Positions 11,601-23,600 of a DNA stretch of 64,000 nucleotides are shown in pieces. Origin of the DNA: Cotesia glomerata (Eukaryota > Arthropoda > Insecta > Hymenoptera > Braconidae); NCBI RefSeq assembly GCF_020080835.1, contig NC_058164.1, positions 3,931,666-3,995,665 on the forward strand, given 5' to 3'. A program made the position numbers and the translations under genes. The notes under the pieces are model-generated. The model did no database searches. It was not told the DNA's origin and saw only the letters and a list, made by a program, of their open reading frames with translations. The number at the start of each line of letters is the position of its first letter. Position 1 is the stretch's first letter.

Positions 11601-14600
11601 TGTCCTATTGTACTCCTTTTTCCTTAGTTTTAAGTTTAAATTTATTTTTGTGTGGCCAGAAGTTGTTGGTAATTATACTTCAGGAAATTTTTTTATTTTT
11701 TATTTAATAAACTTTTTTTTTTGTGAATATTTAATAAGTTTTGAAGATGACACCGATAAATTTCAAAGTATGAGCTAGTTTTTTTTTATAAAAAAAAATC
11801 TTTAGAATTTTTGAAACTTCTTTAACTTAAATTAAATGTTTTAGTTTTATTAAAAAGGATTCAATGTCTGATTGGCATAAAAAAATAATTTTTTTAATAT
11901 TTTAAATATACAAGAATTTTTGTTTGCTTTCTGTGTGGATATTAATTTATTAATATTGCTTTAAAAATCATAATTTAAAATAAATAAATTCTGATGTATA
12001 ATTACCGAGTAATGATACTAATAATTATACAAAATTTAACAATTTTTTATTTTGTTTTAGTCAGATAAATTATTGTAACAAAAATTTTTGAAAATTGAAA
12101 GAAATGTTTCTTTAAATTATCTGTACGGAAAAAAAAAAAACAGAATTTTTACAGTTCATTGTGTAAATAATAATAGTCAAGTATTTTGAGGAAAACAAAT
12201 AGGAAAAATTAAAATATCAAAATAAAATTTTTACAAAATAGTTTTATTAAAAAATTAAAGTTTCAAATAATATATTCAAAAAATTAATTATCAAATAAAA
12301 TTCAAAAATATAAAAATCAATACTTGATTTTAAATTTTACAAAAACACTAGCAACCTTACAGTCACTATGTAACTATCGTGACTTGTGAACTAAAAATAA
12401 ATAAAATTTTGCTTTATTAAATAATGGCATTGGTTAAATTGCATTGCACTTTTTTAAATATTGACATTTTTAAAGGTATAAGCTCATCCTGATATTACAC
12501 TCATTAAGAGCTTTCATTTGAGTACCTACATGGCATTTTTTATATATTTTATATATATGGTATTTGTGAAATATATAAATATATGAAAAATTGATGTGGG
12601 TATTTAAATGAAAGGTTTCGATGAGTCTAACATCAAGATGAGCTTATATCTTTAAAAATGTCAATATTTCACAAGATATTTATTAAATTGCACTGTACTT
12701 TTTTAACTATTGACGTTTTTAAAGGTATTAACTCATCCCGAAATTATACTCATCAAGAGCTTTCATTTGAGTACCCACATGCATTTTGATATATTTTTCA
12801 TATATACATATATATAATATATATAAATATATGAAAAATTGATGTGGGTACTCAAATGAAAGGTCTCGATGAGTGTAACATCGGGATGAGCTTATATCTT
12901 TAAAAATGTCAGTAGTTCACGAGATACAAGGTCATTTTTTAATTATGTATCTAGAGAGAGAGCATTTTCTAATGCAGCCTAAATACTTATCATAATAAAT
13001 TAACTATCGGTGAGAATGATATGAAACCTTGAAAAGGGACAAATTTAAGTCAAGACCTTTGCAATGACACTAAATTTCACTAAAAAAACCAATTTTATCA
13101 TATGATGACTATCCTGGATACAAAATTTTTCTTATTCTCTAAATAATATAGATTATTTAAAACTTCATTTTTTACATAAATATTAAAATTGAATTTTATA
13201 AAAATAGTATTTGAAATTTTATTTCTTCTTTTTTTTTTGGTCAAAATACTATGATTATTAAAATTTACACTATGAACTGTAAAAGTTATATTTTGTTTTT
13301 CATACGTATTAATATTTTTTTCTCCAAAAAAAAAAAAATAGTTAAAATAAAATAATCTTGAGTATCAAAAACGGCCAAAAAACTACAACCAAGAGAACAA
13401 ACTAGTTAGAAATGAAAAAAGTTGCTTAGTGGTAGCTTCTTAAGCAAAAACTATTGCAGGTGAGGAGAACGATGGTCCAGCAGGAACCCCGAGCGCAGTG
13501 TACCTCCGCGTAAACCGCCGCCGAACGGACCTGATGCCAACGATACCGTCGCCAAGGGACACACCGCCGATGTCGGGTCGTAGTTCGAGCGCCAAGGCCT
13601 TCACACGCTCTCCAGGTAGGACTTACTCAATGTCGAGGCTGGATCAGCTTGCGCAGCCGAGGAAGCCGCGCGTGGGCGAGCTCGGGACTCTGAGCGAGCA
13701 GCAGAGCAATCCCCAGCACAATCCAGACCGGCACTCTGCTCAGACCCTGGGCGCTTCCAGCATGAGTCGCAGCATGTCGCATTTGGCTGCGCCCGGGTCC
13801 ATTAGCAAGGCCAGTTTGAGTCTTAAACGGTCTGATAACTCGCGTAGCATGGGCACTTTACCCGGTGCAGTTCCTACTCCAAGGCCGACTCGGGCTGAGA
13901 AACTCCGCAGAAAGGCACGTGAGCAGTATGCTCAGCAGCATCAACAAGGTATGATTTGATTAGTTCTCGTGTCCTCAACTCTTCCCTATAGTTTTAATTT
14001 TTATTCAGATTTTTAATATTTACGCTTTTGTAAATACTAGCTATTTAAATATCGGCTATTAAATCCTACACTAAATAAACAGTAATTTAATTTTTAATTA
14101 GCAATGTTAATACAATTATTCATTAATTGCTATTGATTGCGATTATAAAGTCGCGATCTGGAGAAATTGGTCACTCTATTCCACATTAATGTGTTTTGTT
14201 ATATTAGACAAAAGCTAATTATTATTGTTAATTTGTTAATTAGTTATTGATGTATATAATGTTAAATTTATTAATTATAATATATTTTATGCTAAATAAC
14301 ACCGAGGAGTTGGGAACGCAAGTACTTATGCATGCATCATTTCATATTATTTATTTATTTTATTATTTGTTTGTCAATTAGAGATAAAATGATTAATGAG
14401 GATTTTTTTTTTATTTTTGCGAAATTTATTTTTGACAGAAATTATATCATATAAATTTATTTCACTCAAAAAATTAAAATTTTATTTATTAAATTTTTTT
14501 TTTTAAAATAAATAAAATAATTATATCGCGTTACTAATGCCAAAAGGGCGTAAAAAAAAAATTTTTTTCCTCCAACCAACCTAAAAATTTTATAATATTC

Positions 14601-17600
14601 AGATATGTAAGAAAAGTGAATAAAAAATTTTTTTTTTGTGTACGCCTTTTTGGCTCTAAGACAAAAAAATTTTAAAGCCAAAAGAGCGTATCATTTTTTT
14701 TTAATCATAATTAAGTATTAGCCTTAAAAAAAAAAGTTATAACACTGGTAAAAATAATGGACTTTTCAACTCATTTTATTTAAAAAGAGTATGGATTTGA
14801 ATTTTAAAAAAAAAAACTAAAATTACAGTAACATTCTATTTGAAGGAAAATGTATTTGACTCAATTAAAAAATTTTCATTTCTACACTGATAGATAATTT
14901 AAAAAATATTTCTTAGCATTTATAATATTTCTTAGTATTTAAGAAATGATTTCATAAATGCAAAGAAATCTTTTTAAATACTAAGAAATCCTTCTATCAA
15001 TATATTGACCCAATAATCATGTCTCCACTGAGAAAGTGTAATGAGTTATGTTTAATTGTACAAATTATAAAATACCATCGATATTACAAAAATCTGTGCT
15101 TTGATGATGGTAACAACTGATGAATTTGTTTTAAGATTAAATTATTTTTTCAAAGTTTAGATTTACAAGCAATTTATATTTATTATTTTTTACTTTTAGA
15201 AGTAAAAGATAATGATAATGGAGACGACATCGGAGTAGTGCCTAGCTAAATTTATATTTTAGTTTCTTTTTTAATCGAATACATATTCTCTTCAAATAAA
15301 ATTAGTTGAAGAGTCATTATTTTTACCAGTGTTATAACTTTTCTTTTTGTTTTAATAATTAATTATGATTAAAAAAAAATGATACGCCCTTTTGGCTTTA
15401 GAATTTTTTTGTCTTAAAGCCAAAGAGCGCATACAAAAATTTTTTACTCACTTTTCTTACAGATCTAAATGTTATAAACATTTTTAAGTTAGTTGGAGTG
15501 AAAAAAAATTTTTTTACACGCCCTTTTGGCTCTGCAGATATATGTTAAGCGTATATGCTAAGATGCGCCTTTTTGGCATTAGTAACGCGATATAAAATTT
15601 AACAAAAAATTCCCCAAAAAAATTTCTAAATATTTTAAATTATTTCTTCTTTATAATAATCTAAATCTGCTTTCTTTTTTTTCATAAAAAAAAATATCAA
15701 AATAAATTAATACACTTTACTACTAATTTCTTTAAAATTGCTAACATTAAAAAAAAATAATTATTATTATAAATAATCTTGAAATTTATGATATTAAAAC
15801 CCCACTAATCATGCTTTAAATAATTGACTAACAAAAAAACTTAGCACCAATGCTCTTGACACATCAAGACGTGCTTTTCTACGGTGAAGGACACGGTAAT
15901 AAAAACCCAACTGCATCCGGTAAGCTGTACATGTAACTGTAAATAATTAATAAGAAATAAAATAAAACAAACTGAAATTATATACTTGTATTTGATGTGC
16001 AATCTGTATTACTATCATTTATTTATTTTTATTAATTATTTTACAAAAAAATTATTTTTTTTTTTTTTTTAAACTATTATTATTTTATACATTCTTCTAC
16101 AAGTAATATAATTTCAATAATTGCTTCACATTATACGGTGACATTTTTATTGGAGCGGGCGAGTTGCCAAATTTTTTAACTCGTTCATAGTCGCTATTGG
16201 TGATGGATTTTATTCGCATTCTCATCCTCATTTTCATTACTATTTTATCATCATCATCATCATCATCATCATTATTATAATTATTATTATTATAAATTAT
16301 AAAATAGAGTATCAATAATACATCTGGTAAAATGTTTTCAATTTGTGGATGCCTCAATTTATTCTGAGGATGACTGAATTAAATTAACAAAACTAAAATA
16401 AAATAAAATAAAATAAAATGAAATAAAATCTTTATCGGGAATGGAAAATGGGTTGCATAGGTATCCGCAGCGGTGAAGTGACACCAAGCAGTCCATCACG
16501 ACCTCACAGTTCCATGAGCCAACAGAGCAACAGCAGCGTGGCCAGTAGTAACGTCAACCTACGTCCTCGCACATCAACAACTCCGCGACGTCCGCGACCC
16601 GCTTCTATTGCCGGAACTGGCGTTACTGTCACAGATCGACACAGTGAGCATGGCTTTTATAAAAAAAAAAAAAAAAAAAAAAAATCTATTACACTTTTTT
16701 TATAGATACATCACACGACAATTAAATATTTGTTTCATTTATTTGTTAAGTTAATTAAATTACATTTTTTTTTTTCTATTTATTTTTGCTATTTAATTTT
16801 ATTATAATTTTTTTGATTATTCGCTTCGAGCTATTGCACATGTAAATACAAATTAAGTCTGATACCAAACAGGTGAATTTTTTTTTCATATTTTTTGGGA
16901 AATTAAAAAAAAAATTATTTTTTTTTTTAAAAAATCGAAAATTCTCTAATTCTAGATAGATAATTAAGAAATTACCTTGTATCTTGAGAACTATTGACAT
17001 TTTAAAAGATATAAGCTCATCCCGATGTTACACTCATCGAGACCTTTCATTTGAGTACCCACATCAATTTTTCATATATTTTATATATTTATATATTTCA
17101 CAAATACCATATATATAAAATATATAAAAAATGCCATGTGGGTACTCAAATGAAAGGTCTCGATGTGTGTAACATTGAGATGAGCTTATATCTTTAAAAA
17201 TGTTAATAATTAAGAACTGACTTTACTATCTCGTTAACTAATGATATTTTTAAAGATATAAGCTCACCCTGACATTACTCTCATCGAGACCTTTCATTTG
17301 AGTACCCACATCAATTTTTCATATATTTATATATATTATATATATGTATATATGAAAAATATATCAAAAATGCATGTGGGTACTCAAATGAAAGCTCTTG
17401 ATGAGTATAACATCGGGATAAGCTTATATCTTCAAAAACGTCAATAGTTAAAAAAGTACAGTGCAATTTAACAAAAGTCATTATTTAATAAAGCAAAATT
17501 TGATTTATTTAGTCTAGTATTATATTAATTGTTTTAAATTATTTATTTAAACAAAAATAAATTAATTTATTTTTCTGTATGTCAAAAAAATACCTTCAAT

Positions 17601-20600
17601 TTTTAATTCTTCAAAATATTAAAAAAAATTTTATTTCTTTAATTTAATTCCAAATTTTTCAAAAAAATTAAAATTAAAACTAAATGTAATTATTATTCTT
17701 CACATTATTAAAAAAAAAAATCAAGCCTGTTTGGAATCAGACCCTCAAAATAATAACTTTAAATTAAAATCAAAAACCAAATTAACAATTAACAAAAAAA
17801 AAAATCTTTCAGATGTATCAGGTGAAGCAAAATCTAAAGATTCAAAGCCACCACTGCCAAAGGTCCACTCAACTCCAAAGAAACCGTCGTCATCTTCAAC
17901 CCCACGTGCAAGTAGCACCGAAAAAGAAATAATAAAGAAGCCCGGTGACAGATTGATTAAGAGCGCTCGTGCGTCTCCTCGCATAACTCCGAAAGCAACA
18001 CCGCTCCAGAGTCCTGGTGCTGAGCAACCGCCTCTGTCTCTGATAAGACAAGACACTCAGGAGATAATTAAAATAAACGACAGTAAAGAAGAACAGCTTG
18101 TTCAACACGAGATCGCAGTGATTAAAACCACTGAAGACAAACAGCCGGAGTTGGAGCTTCGGTCTGAGATGGAGCACGAGGAGGAGAAGAAGGACATGGG
18201 AAATGAAAAATCCCATGGTGTCACCGAGATGACAGGCAAAGTTATTGAAACAATCCCACAGCCGGAGCTCAGTCAGTCCAACTCTGTCAGTCGAGGCCAG
18301 AAATTAGAGCCGGCTTCTAATGGAAACATTTCTCTCAAGGAAGAAAAGGAGAAGGAAGAAAAGAAGAAAGATAACCACGAGGTAGCTGATAAGAAGTCCG
18401 CTGATGAGGGACTGGGTGAGGAAGCTGTTGACATGTCCGCTTCGATGATCGCCAAGATCCGTATCACCACTGAGGACGAAGCTAAGGCTGCGCTGGCTGA
18501 ACGCAGAAGACTGGCTCGTGAACAGGCCGAGCGCGAGGCTGAGCTCGAGCGTCAACGACTGGAAGAAGAGGCGAGACTTGAAGAGGAACGGTTGCGTGCT
18601 GAAGAAGAGGAGCAGCGACGTCTAGAGGAGGAGGCTACTCGTCTCGCGAACGAAGCTCGTCTTGCTGAGGAACTCCGGCTTCAACAGGCCATCGAGGACG
18701 CTCAGAGGCGTGAAGAAGAGGAGCGCAAGAGGCGCGAGGAAGAAGCTCGGCAGAAACTCGAGAAAGAAGAAGCTGATCGCAAAGCTCGCGAGGAAGCGGA
18801 AAAGTAATTGCTTTTTTGTAATTTAGGTCTTTCTTGGAATATATTTAGAGCTAATTTGTGATTGTTTGTTTTTTTTTTTTAGACAAAGACTTGAAATGGT
18901 CGAGCGGCTTAAAAAAGAAGAGGAGGAGAGAATTGCGAGACGCAAGCGAGTCGAAGCTATTATGAAACGAACACGTGGAGGGAATAATAATCAAGCTAAC
19001 ACTCCTACTAAGGTAATAGTTTGTTTTTTGGATAATGAAAAAGGGTATTTGAGGAACAGTTGTTAATTATTTAAGTTATTTTTTTTTAATTCTAAAAAGT
19101 TTCTTATTTTATTATAATAAATACTTAATGAATTCCTTCGGAACTTAAAGTTCATTGTACTTTCTTAACTGTTGACTTTTTTAAAGATATAAGCTCATCC
19201 TGATGTTAAACTCGTTAGGAGCTTTCATTATATTTTTCATATATACATATATATAAATATATGAAATATTAATGTGGGTACTCAAATGAAAGGTTTCGAT
19301 GAGTGTAATGTCGGGGTGAACTTATATCTTTAAAAATGTCAATAGTTCACAAAATATAAGGTCATTTCTTAATTATTGTCATATTTAAAGAAATAAGCTC
19401 ATCCTGATGTTACACTCATCAAGAGCTTTCATTTGAGTACCCACATGCATTTTGATATATTTTTCATATATACATATATATAAATATATAAATATATGAA
19501 ATAGTGATGTGGGTATTCAAATGAAAGGTCTCGATGAGTGTAATGTCGAGATGAGTTTATATCTTTAAAAATGTCATTAGTTGACAAGATAACAATGTCA
19601 GTTCTTAATTATTGAAATTTTTCAAGATATAAGCTCATCCCGATGTTACACTCATCGAGAGCTTTCATTTGAGTACCTACATCCATTTTGATATATTTTT
19701 CATATATAGATATATATAAATATATGAAAAATTGATGTGGGTACTCAAATAAAAGGTCTTGATGAGTGTAACATTGGGATGAGCTTATATCTTTAAAAAT
19801 GTCAACAGTATACAAGTATATTTGTTGAATTGCATTGTACTTTCTTAACTATTGACATTTTCAAAGATATAAGCTCATCCCGATGTTACAATCATCAAGA
19901 GCTTTCATTTGAGTACCTACATCCATTTTGATATATTTTTCATATATAGATATACTAGCTGATACCCACCCGCTTCGCTGGGCATACAATAAAATTTTAT
20001 GTTGTAACCTAGATGAAAAATATAAACAAAATGATTAATTTCAAAAAGATAATTAATATAAATTTTGAATTAGAGAAAAGTGATTGTTTATGATAACCGG
20101 TGTTAGCGAGTATTAAATATATGAGAAAAGTATTTTATTATTAATAATCAATCAATCAATGGGTCAGTTAGTCAGTAAATCTGTCATTAGACAGATTTCC
20201 GCATCACCCATGACGTACTGTGTAGTGAGATGCGTTCCCATTATAATAATGTTATCCTAAACATTTAGTCTAGACCGGATAGGTCAAATGGTAGAGTAGC
20301 CGACATGTCACCGGAAGGTTCTGGGTTCGAATCCCTGTCCGAGCTATCTGAATTTTTTCTCGCATATTCTGTAAACTCTTATTAAGAAGGTCCTTCCTAT
20401 TTCTTTCTCAATCTCTTCCTCCTCCAATTATTCTGTTACGTGAATGTTGGAACGATTCACGTAATAATTATCCGTAACTCCTATTCTTTTCCGCTTCATA
20501 GTATTATTTAATTTTAAAAATGTCAATAATTTTTAATTTTAAAAAATGTTAATAATAAAATACTTTTCTCATATATTTAATACTCGCTAACACCGGTCAT

Positions 20601-23600
20601 CACAAACAATCACTTTTCTCTAATTCAAAATTTATATTCATTATCTTTTTGAAATTAACCATTTTGTTTATATTTTTCATCTAGGTTACACCATAAAAAT
20701 TTATTGTATTCCTATCGAAGCGGGCGGGTATCAGCTAGTTATTAATAAATTCATAACAAATTAAGTGGTATTAAAAAATATATTTATTATTACTCATTTT
20801 ATTAGAAATTATCTTAAATCGACCGTTTTTTATAATAATTTAACGATATCGTTGTAAAATTTTAGAGAAGACGCATCAGACACAATTTACCATTTTAATT
20901 TTAATCATTAAAATCAGTATAATCATTTAACAATATCAACTTGATAATATTTATTAGGGCGTTTCAAAAAAAAAAAAATTTTTTTTTTTTTCTTGGAACC
21001 AGGCTCAAAAGTTTCGTTTAGATGCCAAAATAGGCCTCTGAAAATATGAGCCCTTAATATTAATATTAAGGTGTTCCGCATCGCACTTTTCGATTTCCCA
21101 TAAGAATAACACAGGAAAAAAGTTTTTTTTTTTTCTGATTTTTGTAACTAATAAACCATAAATTTTTCTGCAATTTCTATTAAATATTTTTGTAGAGAAT
21201 TGAACGCTCTACAAAAAAGTACTGATATCATTTTTCGATTAATCAACTCATTCAAAAGTTATTCAAGGTCAAAGTTGAATTCATTATCAATTCAGCCGTT
21301 TTCTTCATAATCCTCCGAAATTTATTTTTTCTGATTTTTTTAACTCATGAACCATAAATTTTTCTGCAATTCCCATCAAATATTTTTGTAGAGAATTGAA
21401 CGCTCTACAAAAAAGGTCTGAAGTCAATTTTTGATAAATCAACTCAGTCAAAAGTTATTCAAGATCAAAGTTTAACTTACCCTCAATTCAGCTGTTTTTT
21501 TTATCATCCTCTCAAATTTATAAGTTTACGGGTTTCAAAACAACCGAAAAGTTTATTTCTAAGTTCTTAGAGTTAAAAAAAATTACAACTATTATTTTTC
21601 GTGCTCGATTATTGCGGTAATTTTATTGAAAAATATTTTTATATAATTTGCGCTTGAAAATAACTGAAATTTTATGTATTTTTTGAAAAGTTATCAGTGT
21701 TTTTAAGTTTTTATTGCTTATAACAATTGAGATATATATTTTTTTTAATAAATTTGAAATTTTTTTATCTAACAATAATTTTTATACATTTGCATTAAAT
21801 TGATCTTGCTGTAGAGTTGTCTTATTATAATTAGGATATCTCAGCCGATGTTCGCGAACTACTTGCAATAAGTATTGCAGTTGTTCTTCATCTTTTGTGA
21901 GCCAGTTGTTGTATTCCTCGATCAAAGCGACCCCTCGTTCAGCTACGTCATTTGTCACTTTTAAGGTATTAAAATGTTCTAAACATTCCTTATATGAATC
22001 ATTACTGCACCATGTTGAAACATCATCTTCCAAAAAATCGCATGGCAAATCGAATTTGCTGAACAACTCTACGGAATTTTTGGAGACAAATTCACTCAAA
22101 TCTTTTTGCAATAAAGATTCTAGATTTTTTTCAGTAACTTCATACCGTTGACGCATTGGTGAAGAACTTTCTCGATTTTTAATTGCCATAACAATTTTTT
22201 TCTTCACATCAACTGATACGTTACTGTCAAATAATGAGAGTATGACCAATTCTTCATTTAAGTACCACAAGTGCTCAATCATTTTCTGACAAGCTCGTTG
22301 TAACACCGGTGGATCTACGTTTTTAGAGTGAATCAAATTCTTCATGAACTCTAAGTCATTGTTCGGCGCTTGGATAGCAGAAGTTGAATTATACCATACT
22401 CTAATATAAAATGAAATCACAAAAATACAAATTCGGCGTAAATTTTTCTCTTCTTGAGCTAAAAGATTAAACTGATGGCGAAACAAAAATATTTTCAAGC
22501 TATAGATGGCCTTTGACATCCATCGCGCATGGTGCATGGCACCAGGTCGTTTAAAGGAAAAATTTTCTTCAGAAAAACTATCAAGGAATACTAAGCATAA
22601 GAGTAAAAGCTCTCGATAATCATCTCGAGGCTGTGACATCTGAAAAAAATAAAAAATAAATAATCAACTGAAAGTTAGGGATTAAAAAGTCTCAATAAGA
22701 GCAATAAAAAATTTGTACCTGTAAGCAATTGTTAATGAAAGTAACAATTTCAGCTTTTTTTCCTGTCAAAGTATTTGCGATAATTTCATCTTCCATTCCG
22801 CTTTTATAATTTGATTGGTCAACCTTGTTCCAGTAACTTTTGAATCTAACGAATATTGGAACATTAGGACCAGATGTCGTTTTCCAAAAAACTTCAAAAA
22901 CTCCCCTCAAAATAATCTCCATTATATGATGGCGACATGGAAGCCAAACTAATTTTCTGCCAAGTGCTTTTTCGATCATAACACAAGTTCCTTTGTGAAT
23001 ACCTGAATCAAAAAAAGATACAAAGGTAAAATCAAACATCCGAGCTTCATAAAAATTATAAACATTAAATGATTTATACCAGTATTTACAGGTGGCGTAT
23101 CAAAACACATTGCTTTTACATACGGAGCAACTTCCCACTGGTTCAAAGTGTCAATAACAGCTGAAGCTTGTTTAAGAGCACTTCCATCGTCAGCTTTTGG
23201 AACTCCGAGAAGTTGATCAACCCCAGAAACTGATAAGAGAACTGCAATACGGTCTACAGTTTCTGAACCTTTAATATCACTGAGAATTTTTCCATCCCAA
23301 TGCACCACATAACGATCGTCTTTGTGAAATTCTGATTTAAGATCCTTAGTAATATTTGATCTATATTTATTTCGCGCTCGGTAAATTGTACTGTAACTCA
23401 GATTTAGAGTTGACAAATCAATTCCAACACTTTTGTACGCAGCAGCTAAAATGAAAATGGCATTCCTATGAGTGACTTTTGATCGATCGAGTGCAGCACA
23501 GAGTTCAGGTGTCATTACATCAATTTTTGGAATTTGTTTTGGTTGGCTGAGTTGACTTTCAAAATCAGATACATCAGTAGATACATGACTTGTTGTAGCT

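Noticed and set aside
11370..11778. Three overlapping hydrophobic plus-strand frames in an ensconsin intron
   Set aside because: The hydrophobicity comes from T-rich DNA (Phe/Leu/Ile codons). No exon signals fit the gene's phase.
16097..16357. Minus-strand frame with a poly-Asp run
   Set aside because: The Asp run is the (ATC)n microsatellite read in reverse. There is no other coding support.
17745..18555. Minus-strand open frames opposite the MAP7 exon
   Set aside because: They are antisense shadows of the Glu/Arg-rich coiled coil, with no protein-like features.
20273..20345. Functional tRNA gene
   Set aside because: The anticodon loop lacks U33, the anticodon stem is unpaired at several positions, and the acceptor stem has two mismatches.
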